Shown one piece after another: positions 37,301 to 48,398 of a DNA stretch of 64,000 nucleotides. This DNA comes from Apostichopus japonicus. Lineage: Eukaryota; Echinodermata; Holothuroidea; Aspidochirotida; Stichopodidae. The notes under the pieces are model-generated. The model saw only the letters and a list, made by a program, of their open reading frames with translations, was not told the origin of the DNA and made no database searches. The stretch's first letter is position 1, and each line of letters begins with the position of its first letter. The stretch spans positions 16,888,764-16,952,763 of the forward strand of contig NC_092583.1 of assembly GCF_037975245.1 (NCBI RefSeq), in the 5' to 3' direction. Made by a program: the position numbers and the translations under genes.

Positions 37301-40300
37301 ATATCCCAACAATGACAATACAATATGGTCGTAACTTCTCCCTCTTACATAGTATTCTATCAGTGAGCTGTTTTAATTGTCATGTGGTTTATGAGTGACA
37401 ATTTCATTTCTCGATGAATATAATAAAAAATATATAATAAAACACTAAACTATGCAGTTGTCATAGTAAGAAAACAGGCATAAAATTATACTCATGCAGC
37501 AAATGGAGAGAGCCTTGCATTCACCATGTACCGGTGTATATAATCTTAGGGAATAATTTAGTCTTCAAATTTTGTGGAAAAAGCAGTGAGAGCTCTGAAA
37601 TTTTTCCCCTGAATGTTTCCTGTGTACAAAACCTGCTACATCTTTCATCTTTGCACTTGTTAAACGAATTTGTCCATTTTGTTATGCCATACTAGCTACT
37701 GTATACATTCATCCCTAACCAATAGTGATAAAGGCTTAGTTTTGACTGTACGATACCTGATAATTGTCCATCTTCACTGCACGCACTATCCATAATGTCT
37801 GTTCAAGTTTAATATCAGTCAATGTAGCATTTAGTCATCAGGAAGCACATTACACCATAAATAAGTTCTTTAAGAAGCAATGCTTGCAGTGTTCCCAGAG
37901 ACCATCACAACAATTTCAGAGAATCACAATATAACACCCTACCAATATAAATCACAATCATCCAAATAATGATAAACTGTAAATCCAAAACAGATGATGC
38001 AGTTTGCATTTCCTTTTACATTAAATCTCACATGCTAAATTGTATAAATTTATCCAATAATCTCTGTTTCCCCTGCAAACTAGGTTAGGCTTATAATTAC
38101 AGTACTCTTGTCTGCGTTGATCCGAGAGTTGTACTCACGAATAAAGCACGATGATCAAATTATGCAGAAGATCATCCGTGTGGAACAGAAGAAATTTAAA
38201 TCCAAATTAACTGCTAAAGATTTGCCTCAACAGTATATCAAATCTATATTTTTCACGTCTCAAATAAAGCCATGCTGTACAGCAGTGTACAGTCCTTGGT
38301 TATTCTACTGTTTGTGGGCAGTGTCAAAACAAGTTCACTCTAGCATATCCACATTATGCACAGGAAATATTTTGGATTAGATTATTAATTTCAGCAGCCA
38401 AGCTGTCATAGCAACAGTGGAAAATTATCATAAAATTTATGGCATTGTCTCAGAGAGGATGAGTTCTCTACAAGAGAGGAAACCATGATTTAGTATGGTT
38501 ATGGTAATGACTAATCATCGTTAGTAAAACTAGACAATTAACAGACAGCACAAGTCATGAGCTAAAACTGAACAAACTTTATACGGGATGCAATCGAGTC
38601 ACAGTGTCCAGACGTATGTAGCTTGTCTCAATGCAAATTAGAAGATTTCTTGGTCAATATGTCCAATGTGTAGGCATACAGCTATCCAGCTTATTAAGTG
38701 AACAACAAACTTGGTAGATGAGAAAAATTTTCAAAGTTTGGCATTCCAACTTTCACAGAAAAAATTAGCACCTGGGAATAACAAAATAAACACAAGAAAT
38801 CACTCTTAGCTTCCCTTTACTTTTTGTAACAATTTGTAAGTTACATCTACACATGAGAGACTAGTGTACAACTGTATGTGAGTAGGACTTCCTCAGGATT
38901 AATCTAGAATGAAAAGTAAGTATCACAATAGATCCCTTGAGAAAAAGAATTTACAAATAGTTTGCTTTCTGGTAAATTCCTAATATTTTACGAAGTTATC
39001 CTCCATGATGATCAAAACACAGTGATACTGTCAGCTGTAATTACAGTACTTCAAATTGTTATCATGACCAACAATTTGCCACAAAAATATGGATCAAAAT
39101 TCCTATAACAACAGCAAAGTTTATGCAACAGTCACTTTTATAATGTATAGCAAAACACCATGTACGGTAATATGAGCAGCAAATAAATGACTTTCATCGC
39201 CACCTACACAGAGATGTGAATAGGAAACCTCATTACGATTTTGAAAACTAATTAATCTTCATGCATGGCTATAAGTAGTGTTTCCCTCAGAAGCCAAGCC
39301 ATAACTTTAAGGCCTCCCACTAAACTGAATCCAGCCTAATTACAACTTTTCTCTTTGTTTTTTTTGTCTTCTCACTCTACAAAATACTACGCATAATCAA
39401 CCATTCTATCCTGAAGGTTTTCACCTCCCATTCAAGTAATTACTGCTTCATTTTATTTTTTAAGCACCTTTGTTTTTACTGATGAATTCTTCATGCTGCA
39501 ATGAAGTGAGCTACTGAAGTATGAAATCCTAGAATAAGGGTTGACCTTGTGAGTGTTCAGTGCTCTCTGAAATATTAATTAACGATGGTACTATTAAAGG
39601 CTCAAAATCATTATTAGAATGTCAATATATCAGAGGGCACGAAAAAAATATCAAAGACAACAAAAATATCAAAGAAAAAAAAAATGATGAAATAAAAGCA
39701 GGGATGTAAAATGGTTTATTATCGACTAAAAATTATTTTCTGACAAAAAGAAAACGTTTACATTGGACTTCAAAGGAAATTGGCCTTTCGTAGATGTTCC
39801 ATATCATTGAGAAAGTCCTTCACAGCATGTGAGTTCAGTAGCTGTTTATCAATTTCAAGTCTTAGGTTTCACTGTAAGTATTAAGAAAAGTTATGCTAAG
39901 ATAATAATGCTTGACCCATCTGTACAAGCACTTTTCAATATGAATTTACATGAACTCAGAAGTTCAAACTGCATTCTAGTCTTGGTGATGTAAATTTTGT
40001 AATATAATAAGGCAAATATTGACTGTTTTCTCATCATAAAGGAGGACTTGAAGCAGAATTTTTGAATATGTGGTACAGTAGTCCTAGAATAATATAAATT
40101 ATCAGAACTAGTAATGATACTCAGCTTAATGATATTAGCTACAGTAAATCTCTTGAAGGTTAAGTGTTTTTTTCATAAATTTTATTTATCCTTGATAAAG
40201 TTACAATGTATGATAACAAGTATGTTAGTTGAGGCAGGGATGTACATTATAAGTACTATTCTGACAGACACCATAAAAGTCTTATGTTTTTCCCTTTTAG

Positions 40301-43300
40301 TTTTGTGTTGCACTTTGGGAACTAAGCTGATGGTCTGTGTGTTTAACTGTACTTGTACTTCATACACAATTTCCATTGATCAATGTCAGATGTTTACAGG
40401 GTCACTACAGTATTAATTATGTACTACAGTTACAGTATTGTTACAGGAGTGTTAGCTCAGTGGTTAACGCCGGTGCCTTCCAATCATAACAGGCGTGTAT
40501 CCAGGGGGGGGGCGTTGGGGGCGCGCGCCCCCCGGGTAAGAAAAAGAGGAGAGAAAAAAAAGAGAAGAAAAAAGGAAAAAAGAGGGGAAAAAAGAGGAGG
40601 AGGAGAGGAAGGGAAAAGAAAAAGAAGAAAGAGAGAAAAAGGAGAAAAGGAGGGAGTAAAAGAAAAACGCGAAGACACCGGGGAGAGAAAGAGGAACAGT
40701 GACATCATTACAGCGCTGAAGGGTAGCCAGTGATGGATCAATGATTTCGTAAAAGTGTGACTCACCCTACCCCTTACACCGACAACTCCATTTTTTGACG
40801 TTTCCATTTTCCTCTCTCACTAATGATCTATATATGTACTATATATGGTCTATCATAATGCGTGTGTAGAATTGTGCTATGAAACCAACTGTGGCTGGTC
40901 TCGAACTCGACCGTGTCGTCGGGGAACATGACGCATTTTGGGATGGGGGCGACCGCCCGCCCCCCCCATTCAGCATTTTTTTAAATGATATCGCTAAGTA
41001 ATTTCAAAATAGAAAGTGCTTAGAGGCAACTTACAAGGCCTGGGAAGTGTCATTTCCAGCGATCTGGGAGACATTTTCGGCCAAAATTTGCTTGTACGCT
41101 TCGCGCTAACAAATGGTCCTGGGTAGTGCCATTTCCAGCGATCTGGGAGACATTTTCGGCCAAAATTTGCTCGTACGCTTCGCGCTAACAAATGGTCCTG
41201 GGTAGTGCCATTTCCAGCGATCTGGGAGGCATTTTCGGCCAAAATTTGCTTGTACGCTTCGCGCCAACCTATGGTGGCGCTACGCTTAGATAATTTGCCT
41301 ACAGGCTTCGCCCCTCCCTTGGCAAATTCCTCGCTACGCGCCTGTTCGAATTTGTAACGCAAACAGCAGATATCACATCATATCAGTGAGCATGAAAATG
41401 GCATTCCAGGATGAAAAGCCTCAAAACTGTCCGACTTGCCTGAAAAAATAACCAAAAATTTTCGCGCGCGTTCAACGTCTTCATGTCAATATCATATAAG
41501 CAAGCATCGGTTATTACATCCCATGCCATCATGTACCGTACGGTCCATTCAAATTGCGCAGTATTTCGCGGGATGCTAATGTAAACAACGACATGTCTCA
41601 TGTAGCTATATAAAAAGCATGGAGGTCCAATTATGTCAAAACTCTCTTTTACATTAGTAATGGCGAATTAGGGGCTGCACCCCCGCCGCACAGTGGCGGA
41701 GCGTCCATACGGTCGGGGGGGTTGGATGCCCCCCCCTGACGGACTCAAATGGACTGCTGGCGCCTTTTTCAGCTCTTTACCACTTTTTACTTATTCTAGA
41801 TTATTGACTTTTTTATTGCGCTCTCATCTACTTATTGACATTTCTCACATTCTGTTGGTGTAATTTGGCGATGACACCTATTTATTCTTCGTTTATCCGC
41901 AAATTAGCCAGGCCCGGAAAGGGTCATTTCCGGCGATCTAGGGAGTATCTTTATTCAAAAATTTTCTGTACGCTACGCGCCAACCAGTGGTGGCGCTCCG
42001 CTTAGATAGTGTCGAAAGCGCTCCTACAAACCATTCTCGCCACTCCTGACCAATACCCCTAGCTCCACCACTGCCGCCGCGCCTCCTACGCCTATGTGTG
42101 TAGTGTTCGGTTGAAGGAAATATCTGCTATTTTTTCATTTCCTTCAACCAAGTTTTATAATAGCCGTTATAAGAGGTTTTAATGTTTGTACACCAATAAA
42201 TTAACTGTGTCGGAATTTTCGAAAATTTCTGACCAACATTCTGCATCACACTTCCCTCTACTCGTGCAATTTTCACCGGTCTGTTAGGGGTTGAAGGAAG
42301 TTTTTCTATATTGGTTGTCCATAGATGAAATTTTGTACAACATTATGGGTATGTTTTGAAGTGAGTTTATTCACGAGAAATGTGAATTTTCAAATTCTGA
42401 ACAAATATGGGGCTTAAAACCTTGAAAAGTGGGGCTGACGGGTATTGTGGGCCGCGACATAGAATCACCTACAAAAGCAAAGACCCACAGGAGATGCCAT
42501 CAGGTCGAACATGATGTGTGCCGGGTTGACAAACTTCAAAAAGGTTATGGATGGAAAAAAAAAACTATTAGGAAATACCTGGTTCTCAGGCAAAAAGTGT
42601 ACATCTGGTTGGTCATTTCAAGCCCGAGAAGTGCCGTTTCCGGTGATCTGGGGGGGTTTCAAAACAAGAAATTTTCTTGTACGCTGCGCGCCAACCGATG
42701 GTGGCGCTTCGCTTAGATAGTAATTCGCGCCCCCCGGGTTTGAAAATCCTGTATACGCGCCTGCATAAGGTCCCCCTACTATAGCTTCACCCCTTAGTTA
42801 CTGTACATACAGTGAAAAGAACATAAGTACTGTAGCAGGTACATGTGTTCATTGACTATCATCCCAAAGGCAAAGGTTATTTATTTGTCAAAAGAACCAA
42901 AATGTTAGAGACATTTGAAAGGTGGTAGGTTTACCAGGTATGTCATTCCTGGAGGGAATGTGGAGGGTTTGGTGCTTATTACAGCAGTGTCACCAAAATG
43001 TATAACTTAACTGCAATGTAAAGCATATTAAGCATTAGGCATTAAGAAAAAACCAATCTGACCAGTTGATCACAACATAATTAACAGACTTTAGATTTCA
43101 CTGTTGTAGATAATGCATACAGTACTTATCAAAACTAAAGGCATACTGACAGATATCAGATATAGTAATTTCTACAGGGTTAAGTTGAGAGGTCACCTTA
43201 TTGTATTATGTTTTACTTCTGTATCAAACAGAAATGTTACACAGTCAGGACTAAGGAATATACCTTAATCAAATTGGTGCCTCCCATTCCAACCCACTAC

Positions 43301-45333
43301 CTCCCCTCTCCATGGATCGTCAAGACTGTATATCAGAAGAAACTTATAATTACACAACTTTGTAGTACAAGCTTCATTTGTCTCCATTAAATGTCCCAAC
43401 ATATCACCAGACAATCACCTCCCTCCTCTCCTCTCTCCTCCCATCCCTCCTCCACTCCCTCCCCGCCCCCACCCACATGGACAGGTGCCTGATCAAAGGC
43501 AATACAAACTGAACATTGAATATCTTAACAAGCGACCAGCATGAAGTTGCAATAACTAAAGCTACACAATTCAAGTATCTTTCTTTGTATACTGTAACAT
43601 AAAACCTTTTCGAGTTTAAATAAATTATCTTGTATTAAATGTCACAGAAATATAATACTTCTAAGATCTATAAGCATGTCAGTCTTTGCAACAAACAGGA
43701 AACAGTGTAGAATATAAAGTGTACTGTGATATGACATGCTCACTCTGTTCAAAGCTGTTGTCAATGAAATTTGATGACCACATTGTGAAACACACACGCA
43801 CAAATATAAACAGTCAAATTTATTAATAACAGGAAGTAAATATATATTGGTCAGAACTATTTTTCTTAGACTGAATAAAAAAAAATTCTCCAGTGCAATA
43901 AACATGTGTGAATTTCCACTATAAAGATCTGTGTAAAGAAATGTTTTGTGAGAATCAAAACCTGCTCAGATAAGTGTTCTCTTTCTTATAATTTTTAAAT
44001 ATTCAGAGGGCGTGGCAGGCAAACAGAGAGGAGGGACAAATGTGTGTGTCAATTATTTTACAGATTCCTCGTTTTGTCCTTTCGGCAGACAGACAGGTCA
44101 CTGTCATTACAAAATTTTAACATCCATTAATCATTAATGGTATAATAATAGAAAAGCAGTTAATATAAAGTAGCATACTGTAGATATAATGTACTGTAGG
44201 CTATGTGCTTGTACTGCACAAAAGTACATTAAAGGGAGTGAAGACTCCCGCACAAAGAAAATGTCGAATGAGGTGTAACAGAAGTGTTAGACACCACCTT
44301 GATCACCATCGATCCCAGAAAATACACACACAGCTTGCTATCGTCGGTAATTAGACACTAGTGTACAGTCAATAAATACAGCTATGGTAATTTCCCACAA
44401 CACAGTGTACATAGCAGCAATGGACATCTCAGGTCCAGATAAAAAAGGTATCACGTTTCATTACTGTCTGCATTTTGTAGCGACAAGAAAAAACTTCACT
44501 TGCAAGCAACGGAAAGTTAACTTTTTCAGAGCGGGGCACGCGGTTTGGGGCGAGTCTTCAATGCCTTTAAATATGGTAAAAGTGGGTGGTAGATAAACCT
44601 GGACAGGGTTGTAACAGGTCATATAATTTTATATGCTTGTCACTATGATGTCATGATGCTTGGGGTAACATATCTTAAACTCTCTACATTATGCTCTGAT
44701 CCTCTTACCTATTTTTTCTTTGGCATGCTTCTCCGCGTATTTTTGATGATGGTGTTCTTCTCCATGCTTGATCAGAGCTTTCTTCACCTTTCCAGCGGTT
44801 TTTGTGACTTTTGATGTCACACCGAAACTGATGTGTTTCTTCTTCTTTTTCTTCTTGGCATCCCTCTCTTGCTTTTGGTTGATTTCATTCGACACTAACG
44901 CAGAGTTTTCACTTTCAGATATTGTCTCATAACTACGGGTATCATCAGAGAGGTTAGAGGTATGGGGTAGAGGGGCAAATGTCACATGACTCTTCTCCTC
45001 TATTTTTCGATTACCATCACCGGAAGTTTCTTCATCTTTCTTTGTATTTGTCTCTGGTGTCTTCTCCACAACTACTTCTACAGTCGTCTGAAGGTTTGAC
45101 TTTGGAATATCTGCCTGACTTTGTGGTAATGGCTTGTCTAATTGCCGTGGTCTCACAGAGCCACTTTTTACTAATCTCTCAGTTTCTTTCTGAGGGACCC
45201 ATGTCTCTGATGTTTCTGTTGTTATGGTGCCGTAACCTCTCTGGCTATGGATAGGACTGTTTGCTACAGGGCTTCCATCACTGCACTTGTCTGATCCATC
45301 ACTGGGATTCAAACATGAACAACAATTACCCAT
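34234..45333 (-). CDS. N-terminally acylated, TM-less R-SNARE-like protein (4 coding exons)
   Basis: Spliced CDS on the minus strand: 45333-44709, 35249-35175, 35022-34940, 34353-34234. Junction phases 1, 1, 0 all agree and give about 300 aa. The start at 45331-45333 has A at -3 and G at +4 and yields MGNCCSCLNPSDGS. Gly2 fits N-myristoylation; Cys4, Cys5 and Cys7 are candidate palmitoylation sites. Residues 20-170 are polar and disordered. Next come a Lys run (DAKKKKKKKHISFG) and a His/Lys-rich helix. A charged coiled coil follows (RMEKIEKEREEKEKLKQQ), and the last 39 residues are AAAERGEKLGELEDATSSMR and NQAAGFAQTTKQLASAMRK. This end aligns with the C-terminal half of VAMP2 and amisyn, including the zero-layer Arg in ER..KL.EL. 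No membrane segment follows. Likely role: a lipid-anchored or regulatory R-SNARE in vesicle fusion; this is inference. Extra exons within the 9.5-kb intron cannot be excluded. Confidence 0.72.
34940..35022 (-). CDS. SNARE-like gene, exon 3 (coiled coil)
   Basis: 83 nt, acceptor ttttggcag and donor gtacac. Only one frame is open: RMEKIEKEREEKEKLKQQ, then TQGFRDPRK. Phase 1 in, phase 0 out. Confidence 0.7.
35175..35249 (-). CDS. SNARE-like gene, exon 2 (basic linker)
   Basis: 75 nt, acceptor tttacag and donor gtgagt. Only one frame is open: SSGNFERGKLQRVSSSRMK, then SKYAR. Phase 1 on both sides, matching its neighbours. Confidence 0.68.
36425..36850. repeat. Degenerate ~22-bp repeat (cttctctagctatca)
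   Basis: Roughly 18 imperfect units of gcttctctagctatcaagtta, with spacing drifting between 18 and 30 bp. Clearly tandem in origin, now diverged. Confidence 0.75.
40446..40489 (+). mobile_element. tRNA-like SINE head, interrupted
   Basis: ggagtgttagctcagtgg through ccaatcataa matches the head of the SINE at 25446. It stops where the hAT-type composite begins; cataaggtccc, the next expected SINE bases, reappears at 42764-42774 on the far side of the insertion. Confidence 0.6.
41039..41275. repeat. Three 79-bp tandem units
   Basis: Units start at 41039, 41118 and 41197, each beginning cctggg(a/t)agtg and containing catttccagcgatctggg and tacgcttcgcgc. They differ by only a few bases. They are an amplified internal segment of the MITE family seen at 30341-30553. 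Confidence 0.9.
41691..42073. mobile_element. Nested hAT-type MITE, 383 bp
   Basis: Inverted ends CAGTGGCGGAGC (left) and CAGTGGTGGAGC (right, inverted). Flanks ccgccgca (41683-41690) and ccgccgcg (42074-42081) agree at 7 of 8 bases, the 8-bp duplication expected of hAT insertion. It lies inside the larger composite and carries a diverged copy of the shared catttccggcgatct block. Confidence 0.75.
44229..44570 (+). mobile_element. piggyBac-like MITE, copy 2
   Basis: 342 bp with TTAA at 44229-44232 and 44567-44570. Ends AGGGAGTGAAGACTC and, inverted, AGGCATTGAAGACTC. Same family as 27404-27766, opposite orientation. Confidence 0.75.
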
Positions 45334-45367
45334 ATTAGACACCTTACAGAGAGATACGACCATACAT
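44709..45367 (-). CDS. SNARE-like gene, first coding exon (MGNCCSC start)
   Basis: Acceptor atcaacag before 45367 and donor gtaaga after 44709. A 34-nt leader holds a tiny upstream ATG frame and a second in-frame ATG in weak context. The ATG at 45331-45333 is preferred for its Kozak match and acylation signal. It encodes 208 residues, including the VTKTAGKVKKALIKHG basic segment, and leaves in phase 1. At least one 5' non-coding exon must lie upstream. Confidence 0.75.
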
Positions 45368-45948
45368 CTGTTGATACAAGGCTGGTACCATCTTAAAAGT
45401 CAGTGCTGCAAAAAAAATAGAAATGATACTGTATGTAACCTAGCTGAAGATATGTATACCGTAAACCAGTTCAAGGTAGGCTAATTACAAATGATGCAAA
45501 GAGAATATTCAATATTCCCCAAACATATTCATGTATTATTGTCAGAATATTTCCGCTCAAATTAGCTTAATGCTAAGGGTTTCTCATTACTAAAACATAT
45601 TTGAAGCGTTGATGGCCGACACACTCAATCACCCACCAAGAAAATGAATATATTGCATTTCTATAACATATTTAACAAGGGAGTCTAAGAAAATGGGACC
45701 CAAGTCCAAGACTTTGACAGAAGTCAACATCACTGGTTAGTCCTCATAACTCATAATAATAAAAGGGTGATACTCTCATAAAATCATTGCTTTACTTGAT
45801 TCCTCATCCAGAAAAGTGCATATGGTATAGAGTCAGATAGCTTGAATTCAGCTAAGACAGTATTGCACTGGTTAACTTGTTAATGCTATGAACTTTGTGG
45901 TGTTGGGTGAGATCAATTGTGAGATGTCTTGTAATAACATTCTATTAT

Positions 45949-46880
45949 GTGTAAAAATAAGTTGGCCTCACATTTCGATCCTAGCAGGATCTTCTTCAGA
46001 GGCTAAATGACAAGTAACAGTAACAGAAGGGACAAAAACACGCACAGAATACAGACAGGTTAATGAGCATGGTGAACACAAAGAGATAGATGTAAGGAGA
46101 TTAGTAGACAAGGGATGGAGAGAAGAAAGTAACAGGGGAAGAGGAGAGGTAGGAGATAAACAGTGGAGGGACAAAGCGAGGATTAAGGGAAAGGATTAGG
46201 GAATAAACTGGAGAGGACAAAGATAGAAAGGTGTGAAGAAAAAAGGGTGGAAGAGAGCTGTGTGAAGAGGAGAGATGGGGGGGGGTGGGGGAACAAGGGG
46301 AGCTGGAGGGGGGGACAGAAGAAAAGTTAGTCATGTCCTTCCTGAATGTTGAGCCCATGAGGTTGAATGGTGCGAAGGCGTTGCATCTACAGCCCCTCTC
46401 TCTGCTGATTCGTACTAGGTCAGGGCGGCTACCTAAGGATTCAATCCCCTGTAGGGACATGTCGTTAATGGTATGGTTGGGAAGGTTAAAATGTTCTCCA
46501 ACTGGGGTATCAGTCTTCATGGTGTTGACTGTGGATCTGTGACCATAGATTCGCTTCTTGAGGGTGGTTTTGGTTTCGCCAACATATTGGATGCCACAAA
46601 CTCTACAAGAGATCAGATAGATGACATTAGTGGTTGTGCAAGTGATGAGACCTTTAGTCTTGTGTTTGAGTTGCATGCTGTGGCTGGTGATGGAATTAGA
46701 TTCAACAATGTGGTGGCTGCAGATGACGCATCTCGAAGTACGATCACATTTGAAAGTATCATGCTGAATGGGTGTAGGGTTAGAAGTTAGAGGTGGAACA
46801 GCAGCACGCACAAGAAGGTCTCGTAGGTTGTGGACGTCTGTAGGCGATGGTGGGTTTTTCAGGGACGGCTTGCTTGTTTT
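45949..46880 (-). mobile_element. Penelope-like element, GIY-YIG domain and 3' end
   Basis: Minus-strand frame from about 46850 to about 46370. It contains a Cys/His linker (CDRTSRCVICSHH), then NVIYLISCRVCGIQYVGETK with TLKKRIYGHRS, the GIY-YIG endonuclease core of Penelope-like retroelements. PVGEHFNLPNH and RISRERGCRC follow. The reverse transcriptase part is absent, so the copy is 5' truncated. The 3' non-coding part has G-runs and a terminal stem GATCCTGCTAGGATC. A matching 3' fragment lies at 11388-11802. Confidence 0.85.
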
Positions 46881-47545
46881 TACTTTAACATTCTATTATA
46901 TAAGAATGAACCATATCTTTGGGCACACCTGTAACTTAATATATTGGCGAGCTTATATATTCCGACTTTAGATGCACATGTGGTTAGACCAAGCCGAAGT
47001 TATTTGTACATGAATCACGAGGTTAATCAATCCTGACGCCCTTGTTTGTGCTATAAAAAATATGCCTAAAAAGTTAGGCTGCTGTAGCCTAGCCCACAAA
47101 CTTGAATCTAAAACTTTCAATTAAGTTACCGAATTGTTTTGGAAATCACTTTGTTAGCGAAACTTTCTTCTAACTTAGCCTGTCTGATTTAAATATAGCC
47201 TAGGCCATGTCTATGTAGTGAAAATGAAACGGAAAATGCTCACTGTGACTGTCATATTTTCACGAATCGCTGGGAAGTGGCATTTGAATGTTGTGCAATT
47301 GCACTGAGTATGTATTGTGCGAAATATAATAACTTGGTCTACGATGATGACACTGTTGTATGTTTACTCAAGTCAGCTGACCGTACAAAATATATGTTTG
47401 GGATTTACGCCCTCTAATTCTGAAGTAGCTAATTTCCCCGAACGATTAGGCGCGATTCTGCCCGAAGTTTTCATTTCTAGTGGACAACGAGAGGTATCAA
47501 ATAAATAATGAAGCATCTGTGATGTAAGCCATTTGGGAGACGTTT
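46881..47545. other. Non-coding stretch upstream of the SNARE-like gene
   Basis: AT-rich, no gene recognised. It may contain the 5' non-coding exon and promoter of the minus-strand SNARE-like gene, but no clear signal was identified. Confidence 0.35.
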
Positions 47546-47556
47546 ATAATACTTAG

Positions 47557-48387
47557 CATAGGCGTAGGGGACAGTCCCAATTTGGGCGGAAGGGGAAGGG
47601 GGCAGAAAGTTTCTGTCCGAATTTGAAACTTTGTCCGAATTTTCGAAACTTATTACACAAGCCGCATGAAACATGCTTGATGCCGGTTGCGAGTATGATT
47701 TTATTGAAATTGTCATTTGTAAGCGTACTTAGAATAGTTGGTACCCGGGACGGACCGCCCCACTTAGTACGCCATTGTATGTAAAGGTGTTCCACAGTCG
47801 AATATAAGAAGTTTCGAAATATTTTGTAATAATTATTACTAATAGGCACACCTTTGTGTGGCTGTTGGCATTAATGTTATAGAACATGGGTTTTAGTACA
47901 TACGAAGGAGACTAGCCAAGTATATTATTACATGAGCAATTTGGACGGCCTTTAAACTATGTTGTCGATTACAGTCGAAAAATAAGTGTTCCGAGGCTGC
48001 CGGTATTTTCAACAACCTTTGAAAAGGCTTGCAATCGTTTTTATCTCCCGACGTTTTCATTACGTGTTAAAATACTCAGGCAAGAATCGTTGATGATTCG
48101 GGTAAGAATCTGAAACGATTTGGACGAGAATCTGGAACATTCGGGCAAGAATCGGAAACGATTTGGGAGAGAATCGGGAACATTCGGGCAAGCATCGAAG
48201 AAAATTTGGGCAAGCGACCGTGTATTAAACCCTTTGCAATATCGTTTCAATTATAAATTAAATTACATTTTTTTCCCGAGGCTGCCCGAATTTTTCAACA
48301 AATTTTGCCCGAATTTTGATCCCACTGATATTTTTTTCTTGGGGGGGGGGGAGTCTGCTCCCTGCCCGCCCCCACGATCGTGCGCCG
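47557..48387. mobile_element. 831-bp insertion bounded by 11-bp direct repeats
   Basis: Identical ATAATACTTAG at 47546-47556 and 48388-48398 flank a GC-richer segment. The segment begins cataggcgtaggggacagtc and ends cgatcgtgcgccg. The ends show only a weak inverted match (GGCGTAGG versus GGCGCACG). It contains repeated (t/g)cccgaattt motifs near both ends and a 38-bp tandem repeat at 48085-48200. No protein domain recognised. Confidence 0.55.
48085..48200. repeat. Tandem repeat of ~38 bp (gggcaagaatcggaaacgat)
   Basis: About three imperfect units alternating cgattcgggtaagaatctg and acgatttgggagagaatc. They lie within the 831-bp insertion. Confidence 0.7.
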
Positions 48388-48398
48388 ATAATACTTAG

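Larger units (their letters stand above)
40490..42763. mobile_element. hAT-type non-autonomous composite element, 2.3 kb
   Basis: Left end CAGGCGTGTATCCAGGGGG and right end, inverted, CAGGCGCGTATACAGG, each followed inward by GC-rich GGGCGCG/CCCGGG sequence. Flanks share CATAA (40485-40489 and 42764-42768). No transposase is seen. Inside are a purine-rich run (40530-40700), a block related to the MITE at 30341 ending in CTACGCGCCTG at 41344, three 79-bp repeats, and a nested MITE (41691-42073). Probably built by successive insertions. Confidence 0.65.
35250..44708 (-). other. Large intron of the SNARE-like gene
   Basis: 9.5 kb of AT-rich DNA with a cttctctagctatc-type repeat (36425-36850), a SINE head, a nested hAT composite (40490-42763) and a piggyBac-like MITE (44229-44570). 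The segment 35345-36400 and most of 36900-40440 and 42770-44220 show nothing recognisable. Confidence 0.55.

Noticed and set aside
38108-38380. Frame beginning LIRELYSRIKHDDQIMQKI
   Set aside because: Looks mildly protein-like, but no family was recognised and no splice sites fit; it lies inside the SNARE-like intron.
40383-40733. 116-codon Lys/Arg/Glu-rich frame
   Set aside because: Runs through a purine-rich tract inside the hAT-type composite.
44979-45254. 91-codon + strand frame antisense to the MGNCCSC exon
   Set aside because: Shadow of the real minus-strand exon; no splice sites or domain.
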